This document shows, in pieces, positions 26,516-35,187 of a DNA stretch of 40,981 bases; position 1 is the stretch's first letter; each line of letters opens with the position of its first letter. A program made the translations under genes and the position numbers. The DNA is from Pseudomonadota bacterium (GTDB lineage: Bacteria > Desulfobacterota > Syntrophobacteria > Syntrophobacterales > Syntrophobacteraceae): assembly GCA_023416335.1 (NCBI GenBank), contig JAEZHY010000019.1, positions 1 to 40,981 on the forward strand, written 5' to 3'. The notes below the pieces were generated by a model that was given only the letters and a program-made list of their open reading frames with translations, made no database searches and was not told where the DNA came from.

Positions 26516-28177
26516 ATGGCATTGGGAAAACGTATCCTCATCGTCGGCGGCGTGGCAGGTGGTGCTTCCTGTGCGGCACGGGCCAGAAGGCTTTCGGAAG
26601 ATTCTGAAATTATCCTCTTTGAGAAAGGGCCCTTCGTTTCCTTCGCAAATTGCGGATTGCCGTACCATATAGGCGACGTCATCCAAAAAGAAGATTCTCT
26701 CATGGTTGCGACTCCCGGCCTTTTCAAGAAGCGCTTCAACGTCGATGTGCGCCTGAACTCGGAGGTCATATCCATCGACAGGCAGGCAAATGAAGTCGCG
26801 GTCAAGGATTTAACGACAGGCAACGTCTATTCGGAAAAATACGATGCTCTCGTGCTTTCTCCGGGCGCCGCGCCGGTCAAACCACCGATCCCCGGTATAG
26901 ACCTTCCCGGTATCTTCACTCTGAGAAATGTTCCGGATACCCGCCAGATAAAGCAGTGGATTGCCAAGTGCGTATCCAGGCGCGCGCTTGTTGTAGGCGG
27001 CGGTTTTATCGGACTCGAAATGACGGAGAACCTCGTCAAACTCGGGATGAGCGTCACCTTGGTCGAGGCCATGCCTCAGGTAATGCCTCTCCTGGATGCG
27101 GAGATGGTGTCCCCGGTGCATGAGGAACTGAAGAAACAGGGCGTTTCGCTCCGTCTGGGAGACTCCGTGAAATCCTTCGAACAAATGCCGGACGGCTCCA
27201 TCCGCGCCGGTCTGCAGTCGGGGGCGGAGGAAAATGGAGATATCGTCATCCTTTCCATCGGTGTGCGGCCTGAAGCAAAACTCGCGCGGGATGCCGGGCT
27301 TGAGATCGGAGAGCTTGGCGGAATCCGCGTCGATGACGGGATGCAAACGAGCGACCCGAAGATCTGGGCCGTTGGGGATGCCGTCGAAGTTCGCGATTTT
27401 ATCACCGGGCGGTGGGCACTCATCCCGCTCGCCGGGCCGGCAAATCGCCAGGGACGAATTGCCGCCGATGTCATCATGGGCCGGGACCGCCGGTTCAGAG
27501 GGACCCAGGGAACGGCAGTCTGCGGTGTTTTCGAGGTAACGATAGCTTCAACGGGTCCCAGTGAAAAGACCCTGAAAAGATTCGGCATCTGGCGGGAAGA
27601 ATACGAAAAGATTTACCTGCATCCGTCCCACCACGCATCTTATTATCCCGGTGCTGCGCCAATCAGCCTCAAGCTGATTTTTTCCAGGGACGGTGGGAAA
27701 ATCATCGGATGCCAGGCGGTCGGAAAGCAGGGGGTCGAAAAGCGGGTGGACGTCATATCGATGGCAATCCAGAACCACGCCACCGTGTTCGATCTGGAAG
27801 AAGCGGAACTGTGCTATGCTCCGCAGTACGGCTCAGCCAAGGACCCTGTCAATATGGCGGGAATGATCGCTTCCAATGTGCTCCGCGGAGACTCGGCCCT
27901 GGCGCAATGGGAAGAGGTTGCCGATACGCCGGCTTTTGTCCTTGATGTACGGGAACCCAAAGAATTCGAAAGAGGCCACCTGGAACAGGCCGTCAATATA
28001 CCACTGGGCCAGCTTCGATCGAGAATGGACGAACTGCCCAAAGACCGCGAGATCCTGACCTACTGCCTGGTGGGCCAGAGGTCGTATTACGCTTCGAGAA
28101 TGCTCGCTAATCACGGATTCAAAGCGAGGACCATATCCGGAGGGTATAAGACGTTTTCGTCGAGAAAGGCGAAGTGA
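26516..28177 (+). CDS. CoA-disulfide/persulfide reductase with C-terminal rhodanese domain
   Basis: The 553-residue flavoprotein belongs to the CoADR-rhodanese group. An FAD-binding GGVAGGASCAARAR lies at ~11-24. The active Cys46 is in SFANCGLPYH, the single-cysteine signature of CoA-disulfide and NADH oxidase-like enzymes. A NAD(P)H motif is VVGGGFIGLEM near 165, a second FAD contact is IWAVGDAVEV near 285, and a dimerisation domain follows to ~450. Residues ~460-553 are a rhodanese domain with Cys in ILTYCLVGQRS. Characterised relatives reduce CoA disulfide, CoA persulfide or polysulfide with NAD(P)H, so a role in sulfur handling or redox defence is likely. ATG 26516 is preceded by GGAGGA; an upstream ATG at 26435 lacks family support. 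Confidence 0.9.
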   Translation: MALGKRILIVGGVAGGASCAARARRLSEDSEIILFEKGPFVSFANCGLPYHIGDVIQKEDSLMVATPGLFKKRFNVDVRLNSEVISIDRQANEVAVKDLTTGNVYSEKYDALVLSPGAAPVKPPIPGIDLPGIFTLRNVPDTRQIKQWIAKCVSRRALVVGGGFIGLEMTENLVKLGMSVTLVEAMPQVMPLLDAEMVSPVHEELKKQGVSLRLGDSVKSFEQMPDGSIRAGLQSGAEENGDIVILSIGVRPEAKLARDAGLEIGELGGIRVDDGMQTSDPKIWAVGDAVEVRDFITGRWALIPLAGPANRQGRIAADVIMGRDRRFRGTQGTAVCGVFEVTIASTGPSEKTLKRFGIWREEYEKIYLHPSHHASYYPGAAPISLKLIFSRDGGKIIGCQAVGKQGVEKRVDVISMAIQNHATVFDLEEAELCYAPQYGSAKDPVNMAGMIASNVLRGDSALAQWEEVADTPAFVLDVREPKEFERGHLEQAVNIPLGQLRSRMDELPKDREILTYCLVGQRSYYASRMLANHGFKARTISGGYKTFSSRKAK

Positions 28178-28228
28178 TTTGAGTGGACAGGGAACGGCGG
28201 GCAGTGAACTGGAAAATAGTCAAGCGCG

Positions 28229-28253
28229 GTGGGCACTGGATTCAAGTGCCCAC
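28229..28253. terminator. Perfect hairpin between convergent genes
   Basis: GTGGGCACT (28229-28237) and AGTGCCCAC (28245-28253) form a 9-bp perfect stem with a 7-base loop. It lies in the 94-base spacer between the reductase gene and flgL, which converge. No T-run follows on either strand, so intrinsic termination is suggested by position rather than proven. Confidence 0.45.
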
Positions 28254-28271
28254 TGTGCCGTGAAAGCCTGC

Positions 28272-29171
28272 TTAGATAAAGTTCACCAGATTGAGGTCCT
28301 TCATCATTCCCGTCACCTGGAGGGCTGCCTGAAAAGCCGTCTGCTCCTGCTGAATGGTCACGATTGCGTCGGTCAGATCGGTTTCCTGCAGGTCGGAAAG
28401 ATTTGATTTCTCGTTCACTTTGATAGTGTTTATGGCCGATACCTGGTTGTCGTACGAAGCCAGCCTTGTGCCTACTATGGTCGATTGCTTGCCGATCGAT
28501 GTGAAAGCGTCCTGAAGGGTTCCCAGCTTATTGGTTATCGTCGTCGCATCGCCCGTGCGGATTGCTTCCCTGAGGTTCCACATCTCGGTTACGACATTGA
28601 GCGTGGTCCCCCCGCTCGTAAAATCCATCACGTCAGGGCCGGTCTGGTTTATCGTCGAAGTCCCGGTTCCCCCCCGATCCGTTCTCACGCTGATGTGGTC
28701 CGTATCGCCATTGTATGTTATCGTCCCGGAAGTAAAAGTGTAGGGCGGGGTGGAAGTCTTGGTTCCGCTGAACAGGTATTTGTCGCCATACATCGAGTTG
28801 GCCCCGCTTACCGTCTCTTTGATGATTTCGTCCATTTGCGCAACCAATGCGTCTATTTGGTCGGGGGCACTCGGGCTTTGGGAGGATATGGCGGTCTGAC
28901 GCGCCTGGCTCACCAGGTCCGAAAGATGATTGAGGGCGCTGTCGGTTGCATTATTCCACCCCGTCGCATAATTGATATTGCCGAGAATGGCATCGTACTC
29001 TCTCAGACCCTGTTTCACATCCATGGACTGAGCCCATGAGAATGGGTCATCCGACGGGGAATTGAACCGTACGCCCGAAGAAATCTGGTCCGACAGGCGC
29101 ATCATGCTTTCCTGTTTCTGATTAAGAGAAATGAGGGTCGTCTCTTTTTGAATCGCGAATGAAACACGCAT
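28272..29171 (-). CDS. flgL: Flagellar hook-filament junction protein FlgL
   Basis: FlgL (HAP3) joins the hook to the filament and is exported through the flagellar type III system. The 299-residue protein has the flagellin-like N-terminal helix with LSDQISSGVRFNSPSDDP (residues ~26-43), the variable middle with SGTKTSTPPYTF, and a C-terminal helix rich in Gln/Thr (ATIVTIQQEQTAFQAALQ). The length is normal. GAGGAAA precedes ATG 29171. It follows flgK by 18 bases as the last gene of the operon, with a hairpin beyond its stop. Confidence 0.93.
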   Translation of the reverse strand: MRVSFAIQKETTLISLNQKQESMMRLSDQISSGVRFNSPSDDPFSWAQSMDVKQGLREYDAILGNINYATGWNNATDSALNHLSDLVSQARQTAISSQSPSAPDQIDALVAQMDEIIKETVSGANSMYGDKYLFSGTKTSTPPYTFTSGTITYNGDTDHISVRTDRGGTGTSTINQTGPDVMDFTSGGTTLNVVTEMWNLREAIRTGDATTITNKLGTLQDAFTSIGKQSTIVGTRLASYDNQVSAINTIKVNEKSNLSDLQETDLTDAIVTIQQEQTAFQAALQVTGMMKDLNLVNFI

Positions 29172-29189
29172 GGTCTTTTCCTCGCCTGA

Positions 29190-30479
29190 TTATCCCATCT
29201 GAATAACAGTGTTCAATAATTGCGCGACTTTGTCTATTACTTTGGCCGCCGCCTGATAGACCTGCTGGAACTGGAGAAGGTCAACCAGTTCCTCATCGAG
29301 CGAAACCCCTGAAATAGCCTGCTGCTGTGTCTGGAGTTGCGAACGGAGGGCGGTATTGTAGTCGTAAGTCGTATTTGCCTGTTGTGCGTCGGTTCCGATT
29401 TCTTGCTGTATGTCGCTCAGGTAACCTGCCAGTGTCGTTGTCTTCCCGGTAAACGCGATCTGCGTTCCCTGCAGTCCCGCCAGGGCCAGCGCTCGGGTGC
29501 TTTCGTCGCTGGAAGTCACACCGTTCAGGAAGGTCGTTGATGCGACGATATCCGTTGCGTTGGCGCCGGTAAACACCGCCGGGCCGCTGTTTGTGCCGTG
29601 GAGCGAATTCACCTGGGTAATGAGGGTCGAAGTGAATTCATTCAACCGGTTCATATATCCGTTGATGTCGGTCTGTGCTTCCGCAAGGCCGGCAAGCTCG
29701 CCCCCCTGGATCTGCTGGGTGGCGGTATCGATATGCGTAGCGGTTCCGCCCGATACTATCGTGAATGACCCATTTTGATCGGTTGTCGTTATGGTGACGT
29801 GACCGCTTGCGTCTTCCGCATAATGTACCGGCATGATCTGGGCAAGTTCCTGCATTGCCTGGTACCGCGCATCCCGCAGATCGTTTGCCTTGTACTGGCT
29901 CGTTTCAGTATTCGAGATGGCGTTGTTGTATTCCGCTATCTGGTCTATCAGATTATTGGCACGGGTCCCGGCATCCTCGATCCTGGCAGGGATTTCGTTT
30001 GTAGCGATCGTGTTCAACCGGTCGTAGGCGGTCCTAATAGTCTTCGCGAGGTTTTCCGCCGACTTGTAGACATCGGTCTGCGCCGTTGCGTCGGTAGGAT
30101 CCTGGGCCAGTTTGTCCCATGCATCATAAAAGTCCCCGAGCGCCTTCGAAATTCCGGTGGAACCGTCGTCGGCTACGGCAGCCTGTATGTTTTCCAACTC
30201 GGATGCGAGTGCCTTGTATTGCGACTCGTCGGTAACACTTTCCGAAAGCCGCTGTTCGAGGAACTGATCTCTCGCCTGGGTGATTGTGTAAACGTTCGCT
30301 CCCGTCCCGAGCCATCCGTAGGTGGAGCGAATTGGAGGATCGGTCTGCAGGACCGCTTTCTGCCGCGCATATCCCGTGGTCTGGGCATTCGAAATATTGT
30401 GCGAAGCCGTCTGAATCTGGAGTTGTGTATTCAGCAGCGTCTGCTTCGATGTTTCGAGTGTTAGAGTCAATCCGGCCAT
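29190..30479 (-). CDS. flgK: Flagellar hook-associated protein FlgK (short form)
   Basis: FlgK (HAP1) forms the first junction ring above the hook. The 429-residue protein keeps both terminal D0/D1 helices: NTQLQIQTASHNISNAQTTG at ~17-36 and VSLDEELVDLLQFQQVYQAA near the C-terminus. It is about 120 residues shorter than the enterobacterial protein, with the loss in the surface-exposed middle, which varies widely in the family. GGGAGA precedes ATG 30479. Only 2 bases separate it from the flgN stop, consistent with its export chaperone being made just before it. Confidence 0.93.
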   Translation of the reverse strand: MAGLTLTLETSKQTLLNTQLQIQTASHNISNAQTTGYARQKAVLQTDPPIRSTYGWLGTGANVYTITQARDQFLEQRLSESVTDESQYKALASELENIQAAVADDGSTGISKALGDFYDAWDKLAQDPTDATAQTDVYKSAENLAKTIRTAYDRLNTIATNEIPARIEDAGTRANNLIDQIAEYNNAISNTETSQYKANDLRDARYQAMQELAQIMPVHYAEDASGHVTITTTDQNGSFTIVSGGTATHIDTATQQIQGGELAGLAEAQTDINGYMNRLNEFTSTLITQVNSLHGTNSGPAVFTGANATDIVASTTFLNGVTSSDESTRALALAGLQGTQIAFTGKTTTLAGYLSDIQQEIGTDAQQANTTYDYNTALRSQLQTQQQAISGVSLDEELVDLLQFQQVYQAAAKVIDKVAQLLNTVIQMG

Positions 30480-30481
30480 GG

Positions 30482-30931
30482 TTAGATCTCCCGGCAGAAG
30501 GTGAGGCCCCTTGCCGGGGGCTGGGCGGATTTCGTTCCATCGAGGTTCGGTCCGTAACTTGGCGGAGAAAAGACCGAAATAAGATCCTGCCAGTGGGAGA
30601 GGGACCTTTCAATGAAAAGTCTGTTGGATCGATTCATCGCGTCGATTTCTCTCAGCAGGTTTTTCAAAGGGTCCGAAAGCTTGGCATGAGTACCGTCGGC
30701 GCCTTTAAGGACGTTCAGCTGTCTCTGGAGTTCACCGATGGAGAATTCCTTGCGCGGAAGCAGCCGAAGAAGTTCATTTGAAGCAAACCGCTTCAGAATA
30801 TCAGCCTCTTCCTTCAAGATCAGCTGAAGTTCGAGCGCGGCGGCTACGCAATCAGATTCGGTCGAAGCACTTCCATTCCCGAGAGTGTCGGACCGAAGCG
30901 CGCTGTCAGATTCCGGCTGAGCAGATGTCAT
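30482..30931 (-). CDS. flgN: FlgN-like flagellar export chaperone
   Basis: The 149-residue, mostly helical protein fits FlgN: a long helix beginning LQLILKEEADILKRFASNEL, a second helix with RKEFSIGELQRQLNVLKG and a third with LKNLLREIDAMNRSNRLFIE. It ends with a low-complexity tail containing FSPPSYGPNLDG. FlgN holds FlgK and FlgL before secretion. Sequence conservation in this family is low; the position directly before flgK is strong support. GGGAG lies upstream of ATG 30931. No flgM frame exists in the 58 bases before it, although flgM commonly sits there. Confidence 0.8.
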   Translation of the reverse strand: MTSAQPESDSALRSDTLGNGSASTESDCVAAALELQLILKEEADILKRFASNELLRLLPRKEFSIGELQRQLNVLKGADGTHAKLSDPLKNLLREIDAMNRSNRLFIERSLSHWQDLISVFSPPSYGPNLDGTKSAQPPARGLTFCREI

Positions 30932-30989
30932 AATTTTGTCTCCCTGTCTGGACGATTTCAGGGCCGTAAGGCGGTCTGAAAACTCGATC

Positions 30990-31364
30990 CTAGTCGTGCA
31001 GGAAATTCTTTCCCTTTAGGGCAATGTTTTCCGCGAGTTCGTTGGAAATGCTCACCTGTTGTCTCTGCGCCGTTCCCGGATCCGTCTTCATGAGAGCGGA
31101 GAGCCTGGTGTAGAGCATATCGCCGAGTCCCATGGACCCGGTGTTGGCCACTTCTTTGGAGATCTGCCCGTCGAACATTTCCTGGTACATCTGGCCGGCG
31201 TTTTCAGGTTCCTCAGCCGTTATCACGCTTGCCCGCATCGTTTTCATGAGATAGGAAACCATGACGGATTCAAATTCCCGGCAGCTTTCACGAAGGCGTC
31301 TCTTTTTCATGAGTTCCTTCGGGGACGATTCCATTTGGACTATCGGTTTGAGGTTGGTTTCCAT
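30990..31364 (-). CDS. flgJ: FlgJ N-terminal-type rod-binding protein
   Basis: The 124-residue protein matches only the rod-capping N-terminal half of enterobacterial FlgJ: RESCREFESVMVSYLMKTMR (residues ~25-44), then MYQEMFDGQISKEVANTGSM and GLGDMLYTRL. The muramidase domain is absent, as in many non-enteric bacteria, so peptidoglycan cutting for rod assembly must come from another enzyme. AGGGA lies ~9 bases before ATG 31364. It sits 26 bases after flgI, the usual order. Confidence 0.88.
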   Translation of the reverse strand: METNLKPIVQMESSPKELMKKRRLRESCREFESVMVSYLMKTMRASVITAEEPENAGQMYQEMFDGQISKEVANTGSMGLGDMLYTRLSALMKTDPGTAQRQQVSISNELAENIALKGKNFLHD

Positions 31365-31390
31365 TTTGATTATCCCTTCCCTCGATGAGA

Positions 31391-32506
31391 TTAAATCAGC
31401 TCGAGCTCAGCCTGCATCGCTCCGGCTGCCTTGATGGACTGGAGGATGTTGATCAGGTCCCGCGGAGTCGCTCCAATAGCGTTCAGTCCCTGGATCACCT
31501 GTCCGATCGTCACGCCGCCGCCCACCACCGCAAGGGCTCCTTTTCCTTCCTGAACCTGGATACTGGTTTGGGGCGTCACAGTAGTCTGCCCCTGGCTGAA
31601 GGGCAGAGGCTGAGACACGGTGGGCTTCTCGGTGATCTGGACCGTCAGGCTTCCATGAGCGACCGCAACCGGTGAAATCCGGACGTTTTCCCCGATCACT
31701 ATAGTTCCCGTTCTTTCGTTTACGACGACCTTGGCCGCCACTTCAGGCTGGACTTCCAGGTTCTCGATCCGGGTGATCATCGAGACCATTTCATTTCTCT
31801 GGCCTGCCGGCACATCGAGTTTGATGGTTCCCGCATCGACGGCACGGGCGGTTATGCCGGGGACTGCGCCGCTTATCGCAAGCGCCGTCTTGTTGGCGGT
31901 TGTGAAATCGGGAGTCTTGAGCACGAGGTCCAACACGGGGAGTTCGGCATATTGAACCGGGACTTCCTTTTCAACGAGAGCCCCTCCACTGACAAAACCT
32001 ACCGTCGGGTGGTTCTTCTGTACGCTGCTTCCGCTGGCTCCGCCTACCGCGAATCCTCCGGTGGATATGGGGCCCTGGGCAAGTGCGTAGACTTTGCCGT
32101 CAGGCCCTTTGAGAGGAGTCATCAGGAGTGTGCCTCCCTCGAGGCTTTTCGCATCTCCGATCGACGATGCCTCTATGTCGATTCTGCTTCCGCTCCGGGA
32201 AAAGGCAGGCAGCTTGGCCGTAACCATAACGGCTGCCACGTTCTTTGTCTTTGTCTGCGTCGGGTCTACATGAATTCCCATATTGTCCAGGAGGTTAGCC
32301 AGTGTGTTGACCGTAAACTGGGTATTCGTGTTGTCTCCCGTACCGTTCAATCCGACGACGAGGCCGTAGCCGATAAGGGCATTGGAACGGGAGCCCAGGA
32401 AATAGGCAAAATCTTTGATCCTTGCCGAATCCGCAGGTCCGGCCGATGCGAGCAGAACGGTTGCAAGACCGACGCAGGCGGAAAGCAAACGCATTTTCGT
32501 TTTCAT
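31391..32506 (-). CDS. flgI: Flagellar P-ring protein FlgI
   Basis: FlgI forms the periplasmic P-ring around the rod in peptidoglycan. The 371-residue precursor has a signal peptide (cleavage probably after ADSA, ~residue 27). Family stretches are LIGYGLVVGLNGTGDNT, LDNMGIHVDP, NVAAVMVTAKLPAF, and the C-terminal GATPRDLINILQSIKAAGAM. The start ATG at 32506 has GGAGG just upstream; a GTG at 32518 would lie inside that ribosome site. It follows flgH by 18 bases. Confidence 0.95.
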   Translation of the reverse strand: MKTKMRLLSACVGLATVLLASAGPADSARIKDFAYFLGSRSNALIGYGLVVGLNGTGDNTNTQFTVNTLANLLDNMGIHVDPTQTKTKNVAAVMVTAKLPAFSRSGSRIDIEASSIGDAKSLEGGTLLMTPLKGPDGKVYALAQGPISTGGFAVGGASGSSVQKNHPTVGFVSGGALVEKEVPVQYAELPVLDLVLKTPDFTTANKTALAISGAVPGITARAVDAGTIKLDVPAGQRNEMVSMITRIENLEVQPEVAAKVVVNERTGTIVIGENVRISPVAVAHGSLTVQITEKPTVSQPLPFSQGQTTVTPQTSIQVQEGKGALAVVGGGVTIGQVIQGLNAIGATPRDLINILQSIKAAGAMQAELELI

Positions 32507-32524
32507 GTGCCTCCTCACCCTGAC

Positions 32525-33289
32525 CTAGAACGGTGCGACGAAGTCCAGGATCTGACCGAGCCATCCCGGCTTCTGGTGCTGGGATACAGGGCCTTTCCCG
32601 ACCATGAATATTTTGGCCTCGGCAACGTTTTGAGACTGCACCGAGTTGTTCCGGTTGATGTCTACCGGGCGGACGACCCCTTCGAGGATCATCTGCTGCA
32701 TTTCGTCATTGACCTTCGTCCAGCGGGAACCGCGAATGACCAGGTTTCCATTCGGAAGGATATCGACAACGGTTGCGGTCATGTATGCGGTCAAAGAATC
32801 CTGCTTCGTCGTCTGGCCGTTTCCGTTGAAGCCGTTGGAGAACTTGCCGTCATATGGTCCGAGTGCCAGGGCGCCCTTTGGCGACGCAACAGAGGAGCCT
32901 ACCCCGACACCGGAGAAATTGAACTGGCCGGAGAAGGTTTTATCTCTTGTCGCAATGGTTTGCGCTGCTTTGGATGCTTTCGATTCCTCGCTGATCGTAA
33001 TCGTAACGACGTCGCCGATCTTCGCGGCCTTCAGGTCGGCAAACAGAGAACCGCTGGCCGAGGGTGCCCAGAGCGATCCGGTCGGGGCAAGAGATGCAGG
33101 TTGAGGTCCGGGTTCCGGCAGGGGCATGGTTTTTCCGGCCGACACCAGCTTTGGAGGCGTTAATGAAGCCGCCGGAGCATCGCTTTTCGCCTTCGCAGTG
33201 GCACAGCCCGTCAGAAAAATGGCAACCAGTGCGGCTGTCAGGAAGTACAATCCGGTTCCGGAATTTCGGGGAGACCCGTATGTTTTCAT
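32525..33289 (-). CDS. flgH: Flagellar L-ring lipoprotein FlgH
   Basis: FlgH builds the L-ring in the outer membrane, which shows that the organism has one. The 254-residue precursor has a lipobox LTGC with lipid-modified Cys29 and a Pro/Ala-rich linker. The conserved core includes SLFADLKAAKIGDVVTITI (~82-100), NGNLVIRGSRW and a C-terminal IFMVGKGPVS segment. It is slightly longer than the enterobacterial protein because of the linker. GAGGAGG precedes ATG 33289. It lies between flgA and flgI. Confidence 0.95.
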   Translation of the reverse strand: MKTYGSPRNSGTGLYFLTAALVAIFLTGCATAKAKSDAPAASLTPPKLVSAGKTMPLPEPGPQPASLAPTGSLWAPSASGSLFADLKAAKIGDVVTITISEESKASKAAQTIATRDKTFSGQFNFSGVGVGSSVASPKGALALGPYDGKFSNGFNGNGQTTKQDSLTAYMTATVVDILPNGNLVIRGSRWTKVNDEMQQMILEGVVRPVDINRNNSVQSQNVAEAKIFMVGKGPVSQHQKPGWLGQILDFVAPF

Positions 33290-33321
33290 CTTTCCTCCTC
33301 GCGGCAGGCCTGCGCGCGCAT

Positions 33322-34341
33322 TTAGCGCACAGCCCTCACCGTCTGCCCGTCTAAAACCTTGCAGTAGATGGTCTTCTTCGATGCAACGTTCATAACCGCC
33401 AGGGTATCGCCAACCCCTCCATCGGCGTTAACCTGTCCTTTTGCGGTTACTTGAAGCCCGGGCTGGTCATAAACTATGGTTACCGGGTCGCCTCTTTTGA
33501 GCACGAGCGGCTTGTCGAGATCCTTCAGCTCGATCTGCTGATGCACACCGATGTTGCGCAGCACCCGCCGGTTTTCAACCTGCTCTGGGCGAGTTGCGAA
33601 CCGGTCGGCCGAGTCTGTGATGTTCACCTTCTGGATTTCGAGGTCGGCAGAGGTAATCATCTCGTTTTGCTTGAGAGGCCGCGAGGCAAGATAGACCTTG
33701 TCGAAGACTTCAACTTTACCGACTACGCCCAGTGTGCGGACCTTCTCGCCGTTTACAAAGAAGTCCACGCTTACCGTGACGTTCCCAATGTATCTTTCCT
33801 TCGGGGAAGCCTTCACTTCGTAAGTCATTATCCCGGCGGGAAGCACCGGCAGGCCGGAGAAGTGAATCCTCTGGATATTCATGTCCTGCTGCTTCCACGG
33901 GGAATTTTCGGAAATGAACTGTCTGAATATGTCTTCGATCTGTTCCTGGGTGATTTGTATCGATTCCCGTTTCACGATGATCTTGTCGGGGATATCGAGC
34001 TTTACGTCCGAGGCGTTCAGGCCGCGGGAGTCGATGAGTTTTTCCAGGTAAGCGCGGAGTTGGCCGGGATCGATGAACTTCTCCGATCCTGCGGTCGGTG
34101 CATCGCCGATGTTGAGCCCGCTCATGAGAACTTTCCATTCCGGGGGAAGCGATCCGGGATCGCAGATTTCCGCCAGGGAAACTTCTTTCTGCTTCACAGT
34201 GGTGCTTCTCTGTACCCTTATTTCGGTGAGCGGCACAGTGGGGGCACTCCAGGCGGGAGTCGCCCTAAAGTGCGGTACACCCGGCAGGAGCGGAGCCAGA
34301 CAAATAACAGCTGTAAGCGGCACAACCATGAGCAAACGCAT
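33322..34341 (-). CDS. flgA: Flagellar P-ring assembly chaperone FlgA
   Basis: FlgA is a periplasmic chaperone for P-ring formation. The 339-residue protein has a signal peptide (MRLLMVVPLTAVICLAPLLPG) and an N-terminal extension with LSS-type repeats unlike short FlgAs. The C-terminal SAF/ChapFlgA region includes VYLASRPLKQNEMITSADLE, NRRVLRNIGVHQQIELKDL and KRGDPVTIVYDQPGLQVTAK. It is longer than enterobacterial FlgA (~220). ATG 34341 is preferred, with GAGAGGGG upstream; an ATG at 34362 gives a less typical signal. It is 20 bases after flgG. Confidence 0.92.
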   Translation of the reverse strand: MRLLMVVPLTAVICLAPLLPGVPHFRATPAWSAPTVPLTEIRVQRSTTVKQKEVSLAEICDPGSLPPEWKVLMSGLNIGDAPTAGSEKFIDPGQLRAYLEKLIDSRGLNASDVKLDIPDKIIVKRESIQITQEQIEDIFRQFISENSPWKQQDMNIQRIHFSGLPVLPAGIMTYEVKASPKERYIGNVTVSVDFFVNGEKVRTLGVVGKVEVFDKVYLASRPLKQNEMITSADLEIQKVNITDSADRFATRPEQVENRRVLRNIGVHQQIELKDLDKPLVLKRGDPVTIVYDQPGLQVTAKGQVNADGGVGDTLAVMNVASKKTIYCKVLDGQTVRAVR

Positions 34342-34361
34342 GTTCGTTTCCCCTCTCAGCA

Positions 34362-35141
34362 TCAGCCGTTGACGTTGTTGGCCATGCGAAGCATATCGTC
34401 GGCCGTTTTGATTATCTTGGAGTTTGCTTCATAGGCTCTCTGGCTCAGGATCATGTTCACCATTTCCTCAACCACGTTGATGTTCGACGCTTCGAGAAAT
34501 CCCTGGAGCAGGGTACCCATGCCGTCCACTCCCGGCGCCGATTCCACCACGTCGCCGGAAGCGGGAGTGGGAACGAAGTAGTTGTGCCCTATGGCCATAA
34601 GCCCGGAGGGATTCGGAAAATCGAAAAGATGCATGTCAACGCTGGCGACAACCTTGCCTGACGCGTCGGTGGCGGAAAATTTGCCGCCGGGTTCCACTGC
34701 GATCGCTACGGTCGCCTTGGGAATCGCGACTTCAGGCTGGAGCCTGTTTCCTTCCGCGTCGCAGATGTAGCCCTCACTGTCCATCTTGAAACTGCCGGCG
34801 CGCGTGTAGACTTCCTGGGTGCCCCGAAGGACTTTGAAGAATCCTTTCCCTTCGATGGCGACATCGAGATTGTTCCCTGTTTCCGTGAAATTACCTTGTG
34901 CGAATACCTTGTCTACGGAAACGGTCTTTGCGCCCATACCTAACTGGATACCGGTCGGGATCTTGGTGTTGCTGGCCGTATCGGCCCCCGGAGGGACGAT
35001 GTTCTGGTACATGAGGTCCTGGAAATTGCCGCGGCTCTTTTTGTACCCGGTCGTGTTCGCATTGGCGAGGTTGTTGGCTATTACGTCCATATTCGTCTGT
35101 TGGGCCGACATTCCCGTTGCTGCTGTCCAAAGGCTTCTCAT
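34362..35141 (-). CDS. flgG: Flagellar distal rod protein FlgG
   Basis: FlgG forms the distal rod. The 259-residue protein has the rod/hook N-terminal motif MDVIANNLANANTTGYKKSR (~18-37), the middle GFFKVLRGTQEVYTRAGSFK, and the C-terminal LEASNINVVEEMVNMILSQR and YEANSKIIKTADDMLRMANN. All are canonical, and the length equals the family norm of ~260. GGAGGAGGT precedes ATG 35141. It follows flgF by 46 bases and precedes flgA. Confidence 0.96.
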   Translation of the reverse strand: MRSLWTAATGMSAQQTNMDVIANNLANANTTGYKKSRGNFQDLMYQNIVPPGADTASNTKIPTGIQLGMGAKTVSVDKVFAQGNFTETGNNLDVAIEGKGFFKVLRGTQEVYTRAGSFKMDSEGYICDAEGNRLQPEVAIPKATVAIAVEPGGKFSATDASGKVVASVDMHLFDFPNPSGLMAIGHNYFVPTPASGDVVESAPGVDGMGTLLQGFLEASNINVVEEMVNMILSQRAYEANSKIIKTADDMLRMANNVNG

Positions 35142-35187
35142 TCCTTACCTCCTCCGCGCCTGGTCGATCTTGTTCATTCAGCAGGTC

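Noticed and set aside
31952..33163. 403-codon plus-strand open frame opposite flgI-flgH
   Set aside because: Spans two well-supported minus-strand genes and has no domain pattern.
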